Shown piece after piece: positions 35,123 to 43,011 of a stretch of 64,000 bases of DNA. The stretch spans positions 61,349-125,348 of the forward strand of contig FUZS01000010.1 in assembly GCA_900167215.1 (NCBI GenBank), in the 5' to 3' direction. Each line of letters opens with the position of its first letter. The stretch's first letter is position 1. The position numbers were made by a program, and so were the translations under genes. The DNA is from [Eubacterium] yurii (GTDB lineage: Bacteria; Bacillota; Clostridia; Peptostreptococcales; Filifactoraceae). The notes beneath the pieces were generated by a model that did no database searches, was not told the origin of the DNA, and saw only the letters and a list, made by a program, of their open reading frames with translations.

Positions 35123-35214
35123 CTCTATGCCTATATCAAATATTAACTATAATTTTCATATCCGATACACGACCATATTTATTTTTATTTTCTATTTTTG
35201 TCTTTATTTCTTTC

Positions 35215-35736
35215 TTATTCTTGTTCTATTATACCGTAATCTCCATCTTTTCTCTTGTAGATTACATTTATCATATCAGTATCTGAATTGACAAATACGA
35301 AGAAGTCGTGTCCTACCAACTCCAATTGCAATATAGCCTCTTCTTCAGACATAGGTGTAAATTCAAATTTCTTTCTTCTGCTTATCAAGCTTTCCTTAGT
35401 ATTTTCTATGCTTGAATCGTCTATATTTTCAAATCTTATAGTTTCTGTTCCTCTGTTTTTAAGTTTAGTCTTAAATTTACGGAGTTGTTTGGATAACTTA
35501 CTTACCACTTCATCAACCGCACAATAAAGATCACTGTCTGTAGCTTCAGCTCTTATCACATTCTTATTTACAGGGATAGTCACTTCGACTATAGAGTCAT
35601 CCTTTCTTCTTGAAGCGGTTACTCTTACATTAACATCCTCGTTAAAATACTTTTCCAATCTTGACAGCTTTGTTTCCACTGTTGCTTTTTGCTTAGGTGA
35701 CAAGCTTATTTGTTTTCCACTTAAAATAATGTTCAT
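35215..35736 (-). CDS. hpf: Ribosome hibernation promoting factor, long form
   Basis: 173 residues, the long HPF of Firmicutes. The N-terminal RaiA/HPF domain (ISLSPKQKATVETKLSRLEK, then VRVTASRRKDDSIVEVTIPV) binds the 30S decoding site. The C-terminal dimerisation domain (PMSEEEAILQLELVGHDFFV, VFVNSDTDMINVIYKRKDG) joins two 30S subunits into inactive 100S particles. The start has AAAGGGG upstream. A hairpin in its 5' leader (35779-35829) is a candidate control element. Expressed in stationary phase or stress. Confidence 0.95.
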   Translation of the reverse strand: MNIILSGKQISLSPKQKATVETKLSRLEKYFNEDVNVRVTASRRKDDSIVEVTIPVNKNVIRAEATDSDLYCAVDEVVSKLSKQLRKFKTKLKNRGTETIRFENIDDSSIENTKESLISRRKKFEFTPMSEEEAILQLELVGHDFFVFVNSDTDMINVIYKRKDGDYGIIEQE

Positions 35737-35778
35737 TATAAGTACCCCTTTCAGATGGTATTTTTATAACCGTCTTAT

Positions 35779-35829
35779 GTATGAAAGACCTAATTGTTGT
35801 AGTGAAAAATCTTTGACGATCTTTCATAC
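35779..35829 (-). promoter_or_regulatory. Hairpin in the hpf leader
   Basis: GTATGAAAGA (35779-35788) pairs with TCTTTCATAC (35820-35829), beginning about 43 bp upstream of the hpf ATG, with the ribosome site outside the stem. Confidence 0.5.
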
Positions 35830-35907
35830 TTAAACAAATTATAAATTCTTTCTACCTTTATTATACTATTTTTTTTGTTTTTGTAAACATTTTTTTATTT
35901 TCAATTT

Positions 35908-35960
35908 CTCATATAATTCCAATATTGATATTAAGAAAAACAATATCAGAATTATATGAG
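35908..35960 (-). terminator. Terminator after metA
   Basis: CTCATATAATTC pairs with GAATTATATGAG, with an inner AATATTG/CAATATC stem, 13 bp after the metA stop. Confidence 0.7.
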
Positions 35961-35972
35961 ATAAAATATCTG

Positions 35973-36884
35973 TTATATCTTGTCAATATCGTAAGGTGTG
36001 GTCTGATATACGTTGTAGTTGAGCCAATTTGTAAATAGCAGATGTGAATGTGCCTTCCAGTTCATAAAAGGCTTTTTTGTCACATCATCATCCGGATAGT
36101 AGTTTTGCGGTATCTTGATAGGCTTACCCAAATTCAAATCCCTCTTATACTCCTCATCCAAGGTATATCGGTCATATTCTGCATGTCCTGAAACAAAGAC
36201 AAAGCCGTTTTCTTCGCAGACGCACATATATACTCCTGCGTCATCAGACATTGCAACTATCTCCAAATCCTTTATTTTTTGGATGTCCTCCGCCCTTGTA
36301 GTAGTATGTCTTGAATGGGGGATGAAAAATTCATCATCAAAGCCTCTAACTATAGGCTTTTTATTGATTATATCATGCTTAAATATTCCAAAGAGCTTTT
36401 CTTCCAAAGGTAGTTTAGCTATGTCATAGAAATAGTACAGACCTGCTTGAAAAGCCCAGCAGATGAACATAGTGGAATGGACATTAGTCTTGCAAAAGTC
36501 AAATACTTCTGTCAGCTCCTGCCAATAATCCACCTCTTCAAAAGGAATGTTTTCAACAGGTGCACCGGTAATTATCATTCCGTCGTACTTGTTATTTCTC
36601 ACACTTGAAAAGGAGTTGTAAAACTTCAAAAGATGTTCCTTCTTAGTGTTTTTGCTCTCATGAGACTCTAAGGTAATAAGGTCTACATCCACTTGTAAAG
36701 GAGAGTTTGCCAACATTCTAAGCAGTTGTGTCTCTGTTTGTATTTTTTTTGGCATGAGATTGACCAGACCAATCTTCAAAGGTCTGATATCTTGAATACT
36801 TGCCCTGTTTTCATTCATCAAAAACACCGACTCTTTTTCCAATATTTCATAAGCCGGAAGATCTTTTGGTATAATAATTGGCAT
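35973..36884 (-). CDS. metAA: Homoserine O-acetyltransferase, MetA family
   Basis: 303 residues. Catalytic Cys142 in FICWAFQAGLYYF, with His234 and Glu236 in FVSGHAEYDRY forming the triad region. The acyl-CoA specificity position is Glu111 (ITGAPVENIPFEE), the residue that marks acetyl-CoA enzymes of MetA type; succinyl enzymes carry Gly there. So the product is O-acetylhomoserine, which matches the metY gene just upstream (same strand, about 200 bp apart). The substitution of AF for GA in the CWGAQAG-type motif is unusual. Ribosome site GGAAGGA; own terminator. Confidence 0.93.
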   Translation of the reverse strand: MPIIIPKDLPAYEILEKESVFLMNENRASIQDIRPLKIGLVNLMPKKIQTETQLLRMLANSPLQVDVDLITLESHESKNTKKEHLLKFYNSFSSVRNNKYDGMIITGAPVENIPFEEVDYWQELTEVFDFCKTNVHSTMFICWAFQAGLYYFYDIAKLPLEEKLFGIFKHDIINKKPIVRGFDDEFFIPHSRHTTTRAEDIQKIKDLEIVAMSDDAGVYMCVCEENGFVFVSGHAEYDRYTLDEEYKRDLNLGKPIKIPQNYYPDDDVTKKPFMNWKAHSHLLFTNWLNYNVYQTTPYDIDKI

Positions 36885-37086
36885 TGCTATGTCCTTCCTT
36901 ATACAATAAACTTATTTAAAAGCTGTTATTATTAAATATTTAGACAAATTTCTTTTACAACGACTAAAAATTCAATCGAAATATAGAATTTTTAAAATTA
37001 AATTATCTATATTTCTCTTGAATTTCAGTATAAAAACTTCTATTAACACTTAAAATTATAATTTATGACAATACTTCCTCAAAACA

Positions 37087-38367
37087 CTAAATGCTTGCAA
37101 GTGCTTGGTCTATATCGGCGATGATATCTTTTACATCTTCGATACCTACTGATATTCTTACAAGATTAGGCAATACTCCACCTTGTATCTGTTCCTGCTC
37201 AGAAAGCTGTCTATGTGTAGTGCTTGCAGGATGTATAGCATGAGAACGAACATCGCATACATGTGTTACCAGCGTCAAGAGTTTGAGCGAGTCTATAAAT
37301 TTTTGAGCTTCTTTCACTCCTCCTTTTATTCCGACAGAAATTACCCCACTTGCTCCCTTTGGAAGATATTTCTTCGCCAGATTATATGTCTTTGAGCTTT
37401 CAAGTAAAGGATAGTTGACATATTCCACCTTATCGTGTTTTTCAAGATGTTTTGCTATCTCTATAGCATTTTGACTATGTCTTTCCATTCTTAGATGGAG
37501 AGTTTCCAGACCTATATTTGTCAAAAATGCATTGAACGGACTCATAGTTGATCCTATGTCACGAAGCAGACCTGCTCTTATTTTCAAGGCAAGGGCGGCA
37601 CTTCCGAATGACTTTGTATATACAAGACCGTGATATGACTCGTCAGGTTCGCTAAGTCCGGGATATTTTCCATTTTCCCAGTTGTAATTTCCTCCGTCAA
37701 CTATCACTCCACCAACTGACGTAGCATGTCCGTCGATGTATTTTGTAGTGGAATGTACGACTATATTTGCACCAAGCTCCAATGGTCTGCAAAGATATGG
37801 AGTAGCAAAGGTATTGTCAACTACCAAAGGAAGATCAGCTTTTTTTGCAACACTTGAGAGCTTTTCAAAATCAAGCACTTCAAGTGCAGGATTACCTATA
37901 GTTTCTGCGTAAATCAGCTTTGTTTTATCATCAGCAAGTGCAAATATAGTATCAGCACTGTCTGATGGAGAAACAAATCTTACTTCTATACCCAAGTTTT
38001 TGAGTGTACTTGAGAAAAGTGTGTGAGTTCCTCCATAGACATTGTTTAGAGATATGATATTATCTCCTGCCTTTGCAAGAGCCAATACAGAGAAAAATAT
38101 AGCTGATTGACCTGAAGAAGTAGTAACTGCTGCAACTCCACCTTCAAGGGCAGCGATTTTTTCTTCAAGTACAGACAAAGTAGGATTACCAAGTCTTGTG
38201 TATATAGGTGTAGCCTGAGCAAGATTAAAGGCATTTGCCAATGAATCACAACTATCGTATTTATAAGTTGTAGACTGTACTATAGGCGCCACTCTCGGTG
38301 CTGTATTATCAGGTGAATATCCGGCTTGTACACATTTTGTTTCTATATTTAGTTCATTTATACTCAT
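37087..38367 (-). CDS. metY: O-acetylhomoserine sulfhydrylase / aminocarboxypropyltransferase
   Basis: 426 residues from the ATG at 38367 (GGAGG site; the TTG at 38379 is rejected). A PLP gamma-replacement enzyme: PLP lysine Lys209 in VVHSTTKYIDGHAT, phosphate loop TTSSGQSAIFFS (about 82-93), Tyr in TPIYTRLGNPT, and VVDNTFATPYLCRPLELGAN. It makes homocysteine (or methionine with methanethiol) from O-acetylhomoserine and sulfide. The MetA acetyl type downstream provides its substrate. No SAM riboswitch or T-box is visible in the 38368-38818 leader; control may be by protein. Confidence 0.95.
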   Translation of the reverse strand: MSINELNIETKCVQAGYSPDNTAPRVAPIVQSTTYKYDSCDSLANAFNLAQATPIYTRLGNPTLSVLEEKIAALEGGVAAVTTSSGQSAIFFSVLALAKAGDNIISLNNVYGGTHTLFSSTLKNLGIEVRFVSPSDSADTIFALADDKTKLIYAETIGNPALEVLDFEKLSSVAKKADLPLVVDNTFATPYLCRPLELGANIVVHSTTKYIDGHATSVGGVIVDGGNYNWENGKYPGLSEPDESYHGLVYTKSFGSAALALKIRAGLLRDIGSTMSPFNAFLTNIGLETLHLRMERHSQNAIEIAKHLEKHDKVEYVNYPLLESSKTYNLAKKYLPKGASGVISVGIKGGVKEAQKFIDSLKLLTLVTHVCDVRSHAIHPASTTHRQLSEQEQIQGGVLPNLVRISVGIEDVKDIIADIDQALASI

Positions 38368-38819
38368 AACATCCTCCAAATTTATTTTTTTTATTTAAAC
38401 GTCAATCTCCACTTGAAAGCCATTCAAATTTTATTTCATGTGATTTTAAAACCTTTTAAACTTTCAATAGCTTTCAACATTTATTACAGTATATTTATTT
38501 ATCGATACATAAATATTTATTATTTTTTAGTTCTACACTTTATTTTCATAAATTAGTTTAAAGCATTAACTTTAAAGCCATAAATTATTCTTATATTACA
38601 ACCTTCGTGTTAATAACACAAAAAATTACTAAATTGTATGACATCATAGTCGCTTATTAATACGTATTATTTAAATATCTTTTTTATTATTCAAGTTTTA
38701 TAAAACTGTCTTTGTTAATCTTAGATTGAAAGAGATTATATAGGAAAATATTTCAAAAGTAAATAGGAAAATTCTTATCAAAAAAGTGAAAAAGTAAAAA
38801 TATCGCAAAATTTTTAAAT

Positions 38820-38870
38820 AAAAAACACCTCGATATCAATGGTAAAAGCATTGATATTCAAGGCATTTTT
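38820..38870 (-). terminator. Terminator of the 39031 gene
   Basis: CGATATCAATG pairs with CATTGATAT and the flanking CACCT/AGG; a T-run follows on the minus strand (TGTTTTTTATTT). It ends minus-strand transcription from the membrane-protein gene before metY. Confidence 0.75.
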
Positions 38871-39030
38871 AAAAATACTTTGCTTTTCTTGTTATAAGCT
38901 TTGCTTATATATGACTATTGAACATAAGTATAGATACAGGAGCTGTAATTCATACAAAAAACTATTTAGAGAAGCATTTATATATTTTTCACAATGATTT
39001 GCTAAGGTCAATAAATATTATGTTATAAAA

Positions 39031-40245
39031 TCAAATTGCCAGCTCTTCCTCATCGTAAAATAGTTGCGAATACTCATAATTCTTCGCCTTGTAGTACATA
39101 GAAATAAAGGGCAAAGAAAAGATTAGCATGACAGCTATACCTACAACAAGCACAAAAGGCAGATAAGTCAACATAAGTACACTGCCATCATATTTGGCAT
39201 TATTATCCTTAGCCATATTGCTTAACTCTTCCAATGAAGTGACCTTTCCCTGAATATAAGTCAAACTCTTAGTATTTAAAGGCCCTTGTGTTACAAAATT
39301 TGCCCTTGTAGTAAGTGAAAAATCCTTGACATTTTGCCTCAAGCTATTGATCGGATCATAGCCTTGCAAATAATGTCTGCTAACTTGGGGAACAAATTGT
39401 TCAAAATCAGCCTTATTTTCAAAACTGATCAAAGAGCTGTTGTCATTTTTCTTATTTCTTTCCACATACATATCCTTGCTATAGCCTGATAATTGACAAA
39501 TAAAACCTTCCGGAGCAGATAAATTGACACTCCCCTTGAAATTAGTATTATATGAAAATCCGCTACGATAGGCAAGAAACTTGTTATAATACATCAAATC
39601 TCCGCTGGAATCTCGCACAAGAGCATCTTTCACAAAATATATTAGCTTCAAGTTCAACTTATCGTCCAAATGAGCTAAAGATATATTGATTTTATTCTTA
39701 TTTTTCCCCTTTTGCACAGTATATGTAGAATTTTGTTTCAATCCGCCTTTTTCAATCTCCTTATCATTTACAAATACATGGATATCTGATATATAATTAG
39801 TCTCATTAAATTCATATCCTATAACATTGTCGTCTAACTTGGAATTAGAGCCGTTTTTTCGTAAGCTTATGATATGCTCTACCTTTGCACTGCCATCATC
39901 TTGAAGCTCAATATTATAATCTATGTTTTGCATCTTATATATTTCATTTCTAAAATTCGGTCTTAATGTCAACCTCCTATGTATGCCTATATGTTGCATA
40001 AAACAACCTGTGACTATGGCAAAAAATACCATTACTACTATTGTTCTCTTATAATTCACCTCAAAGTCATGAGGGGAACCTTTGGAATTTTTATACAATA
40101 TATGTGATATTCGTGCAATGATAAATAAGCATAAATACACAATAGGTATGATAAAAAATAAGTTTAAAACTGTAATAAAGACACTTTTAGCTATTCCAAT
40201 AACAAAAGCATTCTTTGTGAGATTAAATAAGGCATAATTACCCAT
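39031..40245 (-). CDS. Membrane protein with extracytoplasmic beta domain (DUF2207-like), 404 residues
   Basis: Two N-terminal membrane segments (about 20-48, SVFITVLNLFFIIPIVYLCL; and 72-88 TIVVMVFFAIVTGCF), then a large beta-rich segment from about 105 (DYNIELQDDGSAKVEHIISL, FNETNYISDIHVFVNDKEIE), and a final helix about 367-388 (YLPFVLVVGIAVMLIFSLPF). This resembles predicted membrane proteins of the DUF2207 type, but the tail is short. The ATG at 40245 has AAAGGAG upstream; the first in-frame ATG at 40260 is less well placed. Stand-alone; function unknown. Confidence 0.6.
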   Translation of the reverse strand: MGNYALFNLTKNAFVIGIAKSVFITVLNLFFIIPIVYLCLFIIARISHILYKNSKGSPHDFEVNYKRTIVVMVFFAIVTGCFMQHIGIHRRLTLRPNFRNEIYKMQNIDYNIELQDDGSAKVEHIISLRKNGSNSKLDDNVIGYEFNETNYISDIHVFVNDKEIEKGGLKQNSTYTVQKGKNKNKINISLAHLDDKLNLKLIYFVKDALVRDSSGDLMYYNKFLAYRSGFSYNTNFKGSVNLSAPEGFICQLSGYSKDMYVERNKKNDNSSLISFENKADFEQFVPQVSRHYLQGYDPINSLRQNVKDFSLTTRANFVTQGPLNTKSLTYIQGKVTSLEELSNMAKDNNAKYDGSVLMLTYLPFVLVVGIAVMLIFSLPFISMYYKAKNYEYSQLFYDEEELAI

Positions 40246-40339
40246 ATATACTCCTTTCATAATATTTCTATAGCTGTCTTTATTAATTCTACATAGTAAA
40301 TTTCATGGTATGTCAACACTTTTTTTGGTTAGTATTAAT

Positions 40340-40598
40340 ATATATTATACACAAAAGATAGCGCTTTTTTGGAGAACTCTATATTCAAAATCTTCTTTTC
40401 GCTATAAATATGACTGACTATCTGATTTAATAAGTCAGTTGCAAACCAAGCACATCAAAAGTTAGGCATAACTTGAAATATAGGTATGACTGTATTAATT
40501 GGGTAATATCTTCTCAAAAAAACTGTTACTATCCAAATCAAAAGCCCTAAAATTCCCGTAATATCAATAGAGCTTATTTTTAATCTTGCTTTTCCCAT
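40340..40598 (-). pseudogene. Decayed paralogue of the 25304-25708 membrane-protein gene
   Basis: From ATG 40598 (site GGGTGG upstream) the frame reads KISSIDITGILGLLIWIVTV, then RRYYPINTVIPIFQVMPNF and a TGA at 40455-40457. Past the stop it continues WFATDLLNQIVSHIYSEKKI and NIEFSKKALSFV, which aligns with the intact gene through KPLSDINFSKKTLFF. So one in-frame stop and loss of the C-terminal helices. The rest of 40246-40775 is non-coding. Confidence 0.65.
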
Positions 40599-40775
40599 CT
40601 AAAGTACCACCCTTAAATTCTAATTATATTCCAAAACAGATACTGATATTATACACTATTTCAACTTGATTTTATAGCTTAAAGTCACTATTATCTTACT
40701 CTAATTATTCCTTTGTTTTCTTAGCATAATTCTATTTGCCATTTCTAATTTAATATAATTCGACTTTTTTGTATA

Positions 40776-41093
40776 TTATGACATAATTTTATGGATAAAA
40801 ACAGTATAAGACAATATCAATATGAGATTTATAATAGCAATCCCTGCAAGTGTCAACTTCTTTTTTATAGATACATTTGGAAAATCATATAGAAAATAAT
40901 AAGGAACGACAGATAATGCAGGAAATATAAATATTATCATCATCGTATATACATTAAAATATGAGTTTAAGAAGAGTGTACTTTCAAGCCATTTACCCCA
41001 TTTGGGAAATAAAAATCTACTTATAGTAAAAAAAATACAAATACCATGTAAACATATCAAATACAAAAGATACTTAAGTTTTATATTTTTCAT
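40776..41093 (-). CDS. Small membrane protein, 105 residues
   Basis: Three hydrophobic segments: about 6-26 (KYLLYLICLHGICIFFTISR), 46-67 (VYTMMIIFIFPALSVVPYYF) and 78-98 (TLAGIAIINLILILSYTVFI). No family recognised. GGGAGGG lies just before the ATG. It ends the same transcript direction as the decayed gene upstream (10-bp gap). Confidence 0.6.
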   Translation of the reverse strand: MKNIKLKYLLYLICLHGICIFFTISRFLFPKWGKWLESTLFLNSYFNVYTMMIIFIFPALSVVPYYFLYDFPNVSIKKKLTLAGIAIINLILILSYTVFIHKIMS

Positions 41094-41102
41094 TTTCCCT
41101 CC

Positions 41103-41478
41103 CTATTCATTCCAATCTCTTGCTATTTCAGTTGAAATTTTAAAAGCTGTCATATTATTTCTCTCATCAAAATCAATATAGGCATAGTAGTCATTCCAAA
41201 AGAGAAGAACACTTACTGTTGACCATTGAATTCCATAATGTAACTGAGTTATATCTATGGGCTTACTTGGCGGAAATAACCACAGTTTTTTGCCGAAAGT
41301 TCTTTGCAATTCATCCTTTTTCAATCGAGAAAATAGGTCAATATCATCAAGACTAATAGGATATAGAATTTGCTCTTGCTTTTATCTCCATAAAGACCTA
41401 TACTCCCAAGTACAACACCGTCTTTTACAAGGAGATACAGAGCATTATACATGGAGTCATTATCTTTTCTAACACTAT
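41103..41478 (-). pseudogene. Frameshifted gene truncated by a dispersed repeat
   Basis: The 3' part (41103-41324) reads LKKDELQRTFGKKLWLFPPS and YAYIDFDERNNMTAFKIST. Upstream, after a one-base shift near 41380, a second frame continues the same protein: DNDSMYNALYLLVKDGVVLG, SIGLYGDKSKS. The 5' end runs into a family A repeat at 41472-41600, with no start codon. The C-terminal 73-codon piece could still be expressed from an internal TTG, but it is best seen as a relic. Family not recognised. Confidence 0.55.
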
Positions 41479-41600
41479 TATCTATTTAATCTATGGATAG
41501 TTTAATCAATAATTTTAAAAAAATAGTATATGGTTTTATGACTTTATTATGATTGCTCAGAAAATATTTTATACATTGTTTTATTATAATTCAGTATAAA
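41472..41600 (+). repeat. Dispersed repeat family A, copy inside a decayed gene
   Basis: Left end ACTATTATCTATTTAATCTA, TGGATAG; core TATATGGTTTTATGACTTTA; right end ATACATTGTTTTATTATAAT, TCAGTATAA. About 129 bp. It marks the broken 5' end of the gene at 41103. Confidence 0.7.
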
Positions 41601-41666
41601 TTCTTTTTTAACAAGAGTACTCTTATTGGTAGAATACTTCTTAAAAACCCCCTAAGAGAGCAGTTC

Positions 41667-41906
41667 TTAATAATTCCTGCTTGGAATCTCATATTGCCTT
41701 ACGTATATTTCAAATCCATCAGCTAATATTTCAGCAACAGTCATATGAGCAATAGAGATTTTTGTATTATTAATCTTAAAGACAGACGCTTTTACCAAAA
41801 GTCCAATTATTATATATATCATAAAAATATAAAGTGAAAATATTGAAGCTGTCAAACAGATAAAGATTGTCCTTCCCGTGAGTTTTCGTGAGTTAAAAAG
41901 CCACAT
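41667..41906 (-). CDS. Small membrane protein or gene fragment, 79 residues
   Basis: One or two hydrophobic helices (TIFICLTASIFSLYIFMIYI, about 13-32; IGLLVKASVF) and a soluble tail SIAHMTVAEILADGFEIYVR. The ribosome site before ATG 41906 is poor and another open frame runs into it from upstream (EEAVNEQINTEK), so it may be the 3' part of a frameshifted gene beginning near 42057. No family recognised. Confidence 0.4.
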   Translation of the reverse strand: MWLFNSRKLTGRTIFICLTASIFSLYIFMIYIIIGLLVKASVFKINNTKISIAHMTVAEILADGFEIYVRQYEIPSRNY

Positions 41907-41943
41907 TTTTCAGTATTTATCTGCTCATTTACAGCTTCTTCCA

Positions 41944-42057
41944 TCAGTGATTTTCCGTCTGAAATTCTTTTTCATATAAAAATGCACTTTTAATATAATA
42001 GCAAAAAACAAGCCCCATAGCAGAAGGAATTCCCATAAAAATCAATCTTTCACCCAA
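41944..42057 (-). CDS. Short ORF with strong ribosome site, 37 residues (possible 5' part of a broken gene)
   Basis: TTG start at 42057 with GGAGGTG upstream. The peptide LIFMGIPSAMGLVFCYYIKS forms one membrane helix, ending after KEFQTENH. A neighbouring frame then carries on towards the 41906 ORF (DGKSLMEEAVNEQINTEK), which suggests a frameshift in a formerly longer membrane gene. Confidence 0.35.
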   Translation of the reverse strand: MGERLIFMGIPSAMGLVFCYYIKSAFLYEKEFQTENH

Positions 42058-42194
42058 AATAACACCTCCTTATATTAACAACTATCACCTTTGAAAATAT
42101 TATAACACTTTTGATGACATTTTTTCTACTATCAGATTTCATTACTTGTGCTAACCTTATTATAAATACCTTATATCATAATAAAATATAAAAA

Positions 42195-42960
42195 ATAAGT
42201 AAATCAAAACTACCGGCTTAGCCGGTAGTTTGCTCTGCCCCTATAAGGGGATGTTACAAGCAAGTGCCTGTAGGCACTTTGAATAGTTCGCCAGTTGCAT
42301 TTACTTTCCAATTAGTGCTAAAGCACTGTTATTTATTATTGTTCTTTACTGACTTACCCGTAAACGGGTCTATATATTCTTTCATTGTTAGTTGGTCTGC
42401 TAATTTATCTTCTTCTAATTGATTTTTTATATACTCTTGGATTTTTTTCGTATTTTTTCCTACTGTATCTACATAATATCCTCTACAACAGAAATGTCTA
42501 TTCCCATACTTATATTTTAAGTTTGCATGTCTATCAAATATTATTAGACTACTCTTAGCTTTTAGATATCCCATTATCTCTGATACACTATATTTGGGCG
42601 GTATTCTAACCAACATGTGTATATGGTCTATACAACATTATACCTGTATTATTTCTATTCCTTTTCTTTCGCACAAATCTCTTAATATCTTTCCTACTTC
42701 TACCTTCAATTTTCCGTATATTATTTGTCTTCTGTATTTTGGTGCAAATACTAAATGATATTTACATTCCACTTTGTATGTGCTAAACTATTATTGTCCA
42801 CTGTTGGACACCTCCTTATGATTTATAATATTTGGCTGGCGAACCAATATTATTATATCATAAGGTTTTTTATTTTTGCTTTTAGCTAAAGCTTTTTTCT
42901 TCCACCTGCATAGCAGGTGGTTTATTGTTTTGTAAAAGCTTCGCTTTTCCTTGAAATTAT
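42195..42960 (-). mobile_element. Degenerate IS200/IS605-type element
   Basis: Contains a broken TnpA gene and sub-terminal hairpins typical of the family: AACTACCGGCTTAGCCGGTAGTT (palindrome 42209-42231, shown as arms AACTACCGGC/GCCGGTAGTT), CAAGTGCCTGTAGGCACTT at 42261-42279, and CCACCTGC/GCAGGTGG near 42904-42922. CGCCAG at 42288-42293 and CTGGCG at 42834-42839 mirror each other. No TnpB is present. Exact ends cannot be fixed because IS200 elements lack inverted repeats. Confidence 0.7.
42329..42801 (-). pseudogene. IS200/IS605 TnpA transposase, broken by a frameshift and a stop
   Basis: TnpA is a Y1 HUH transposase of about 150 residues. The intact 3' part carries LVRIPPKYSVSEIMGYLKAK and KYKYGNRHFCCRGYYVDTVG with the catalytic Tyr (in GYYVDTVG). 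The HUH motif reads DHIHMLV. From GTG 42801 the frame reads NNSLAHTKWN, then a one-base loss near 42765 shifts it, and a TAA interrupts IIQV-CCIDHIHM near 42640. So transposition in cis is unlikely. The ribosome site GGAGGTG at the start is preserved. Confidence 0.85.
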
Positions 42961-43011
42961 TAAATAACACGATCTTATATTCATAATTTTTGCTCCTTCT
43001 TCAGTATCTCA

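Noticed and set aside
38368..38818. Possible SAM riboswitch or T-box before metY
   Set aside because: None of the conserved motifs could be found on the minus strand; only A+T-rich sequence is visible.
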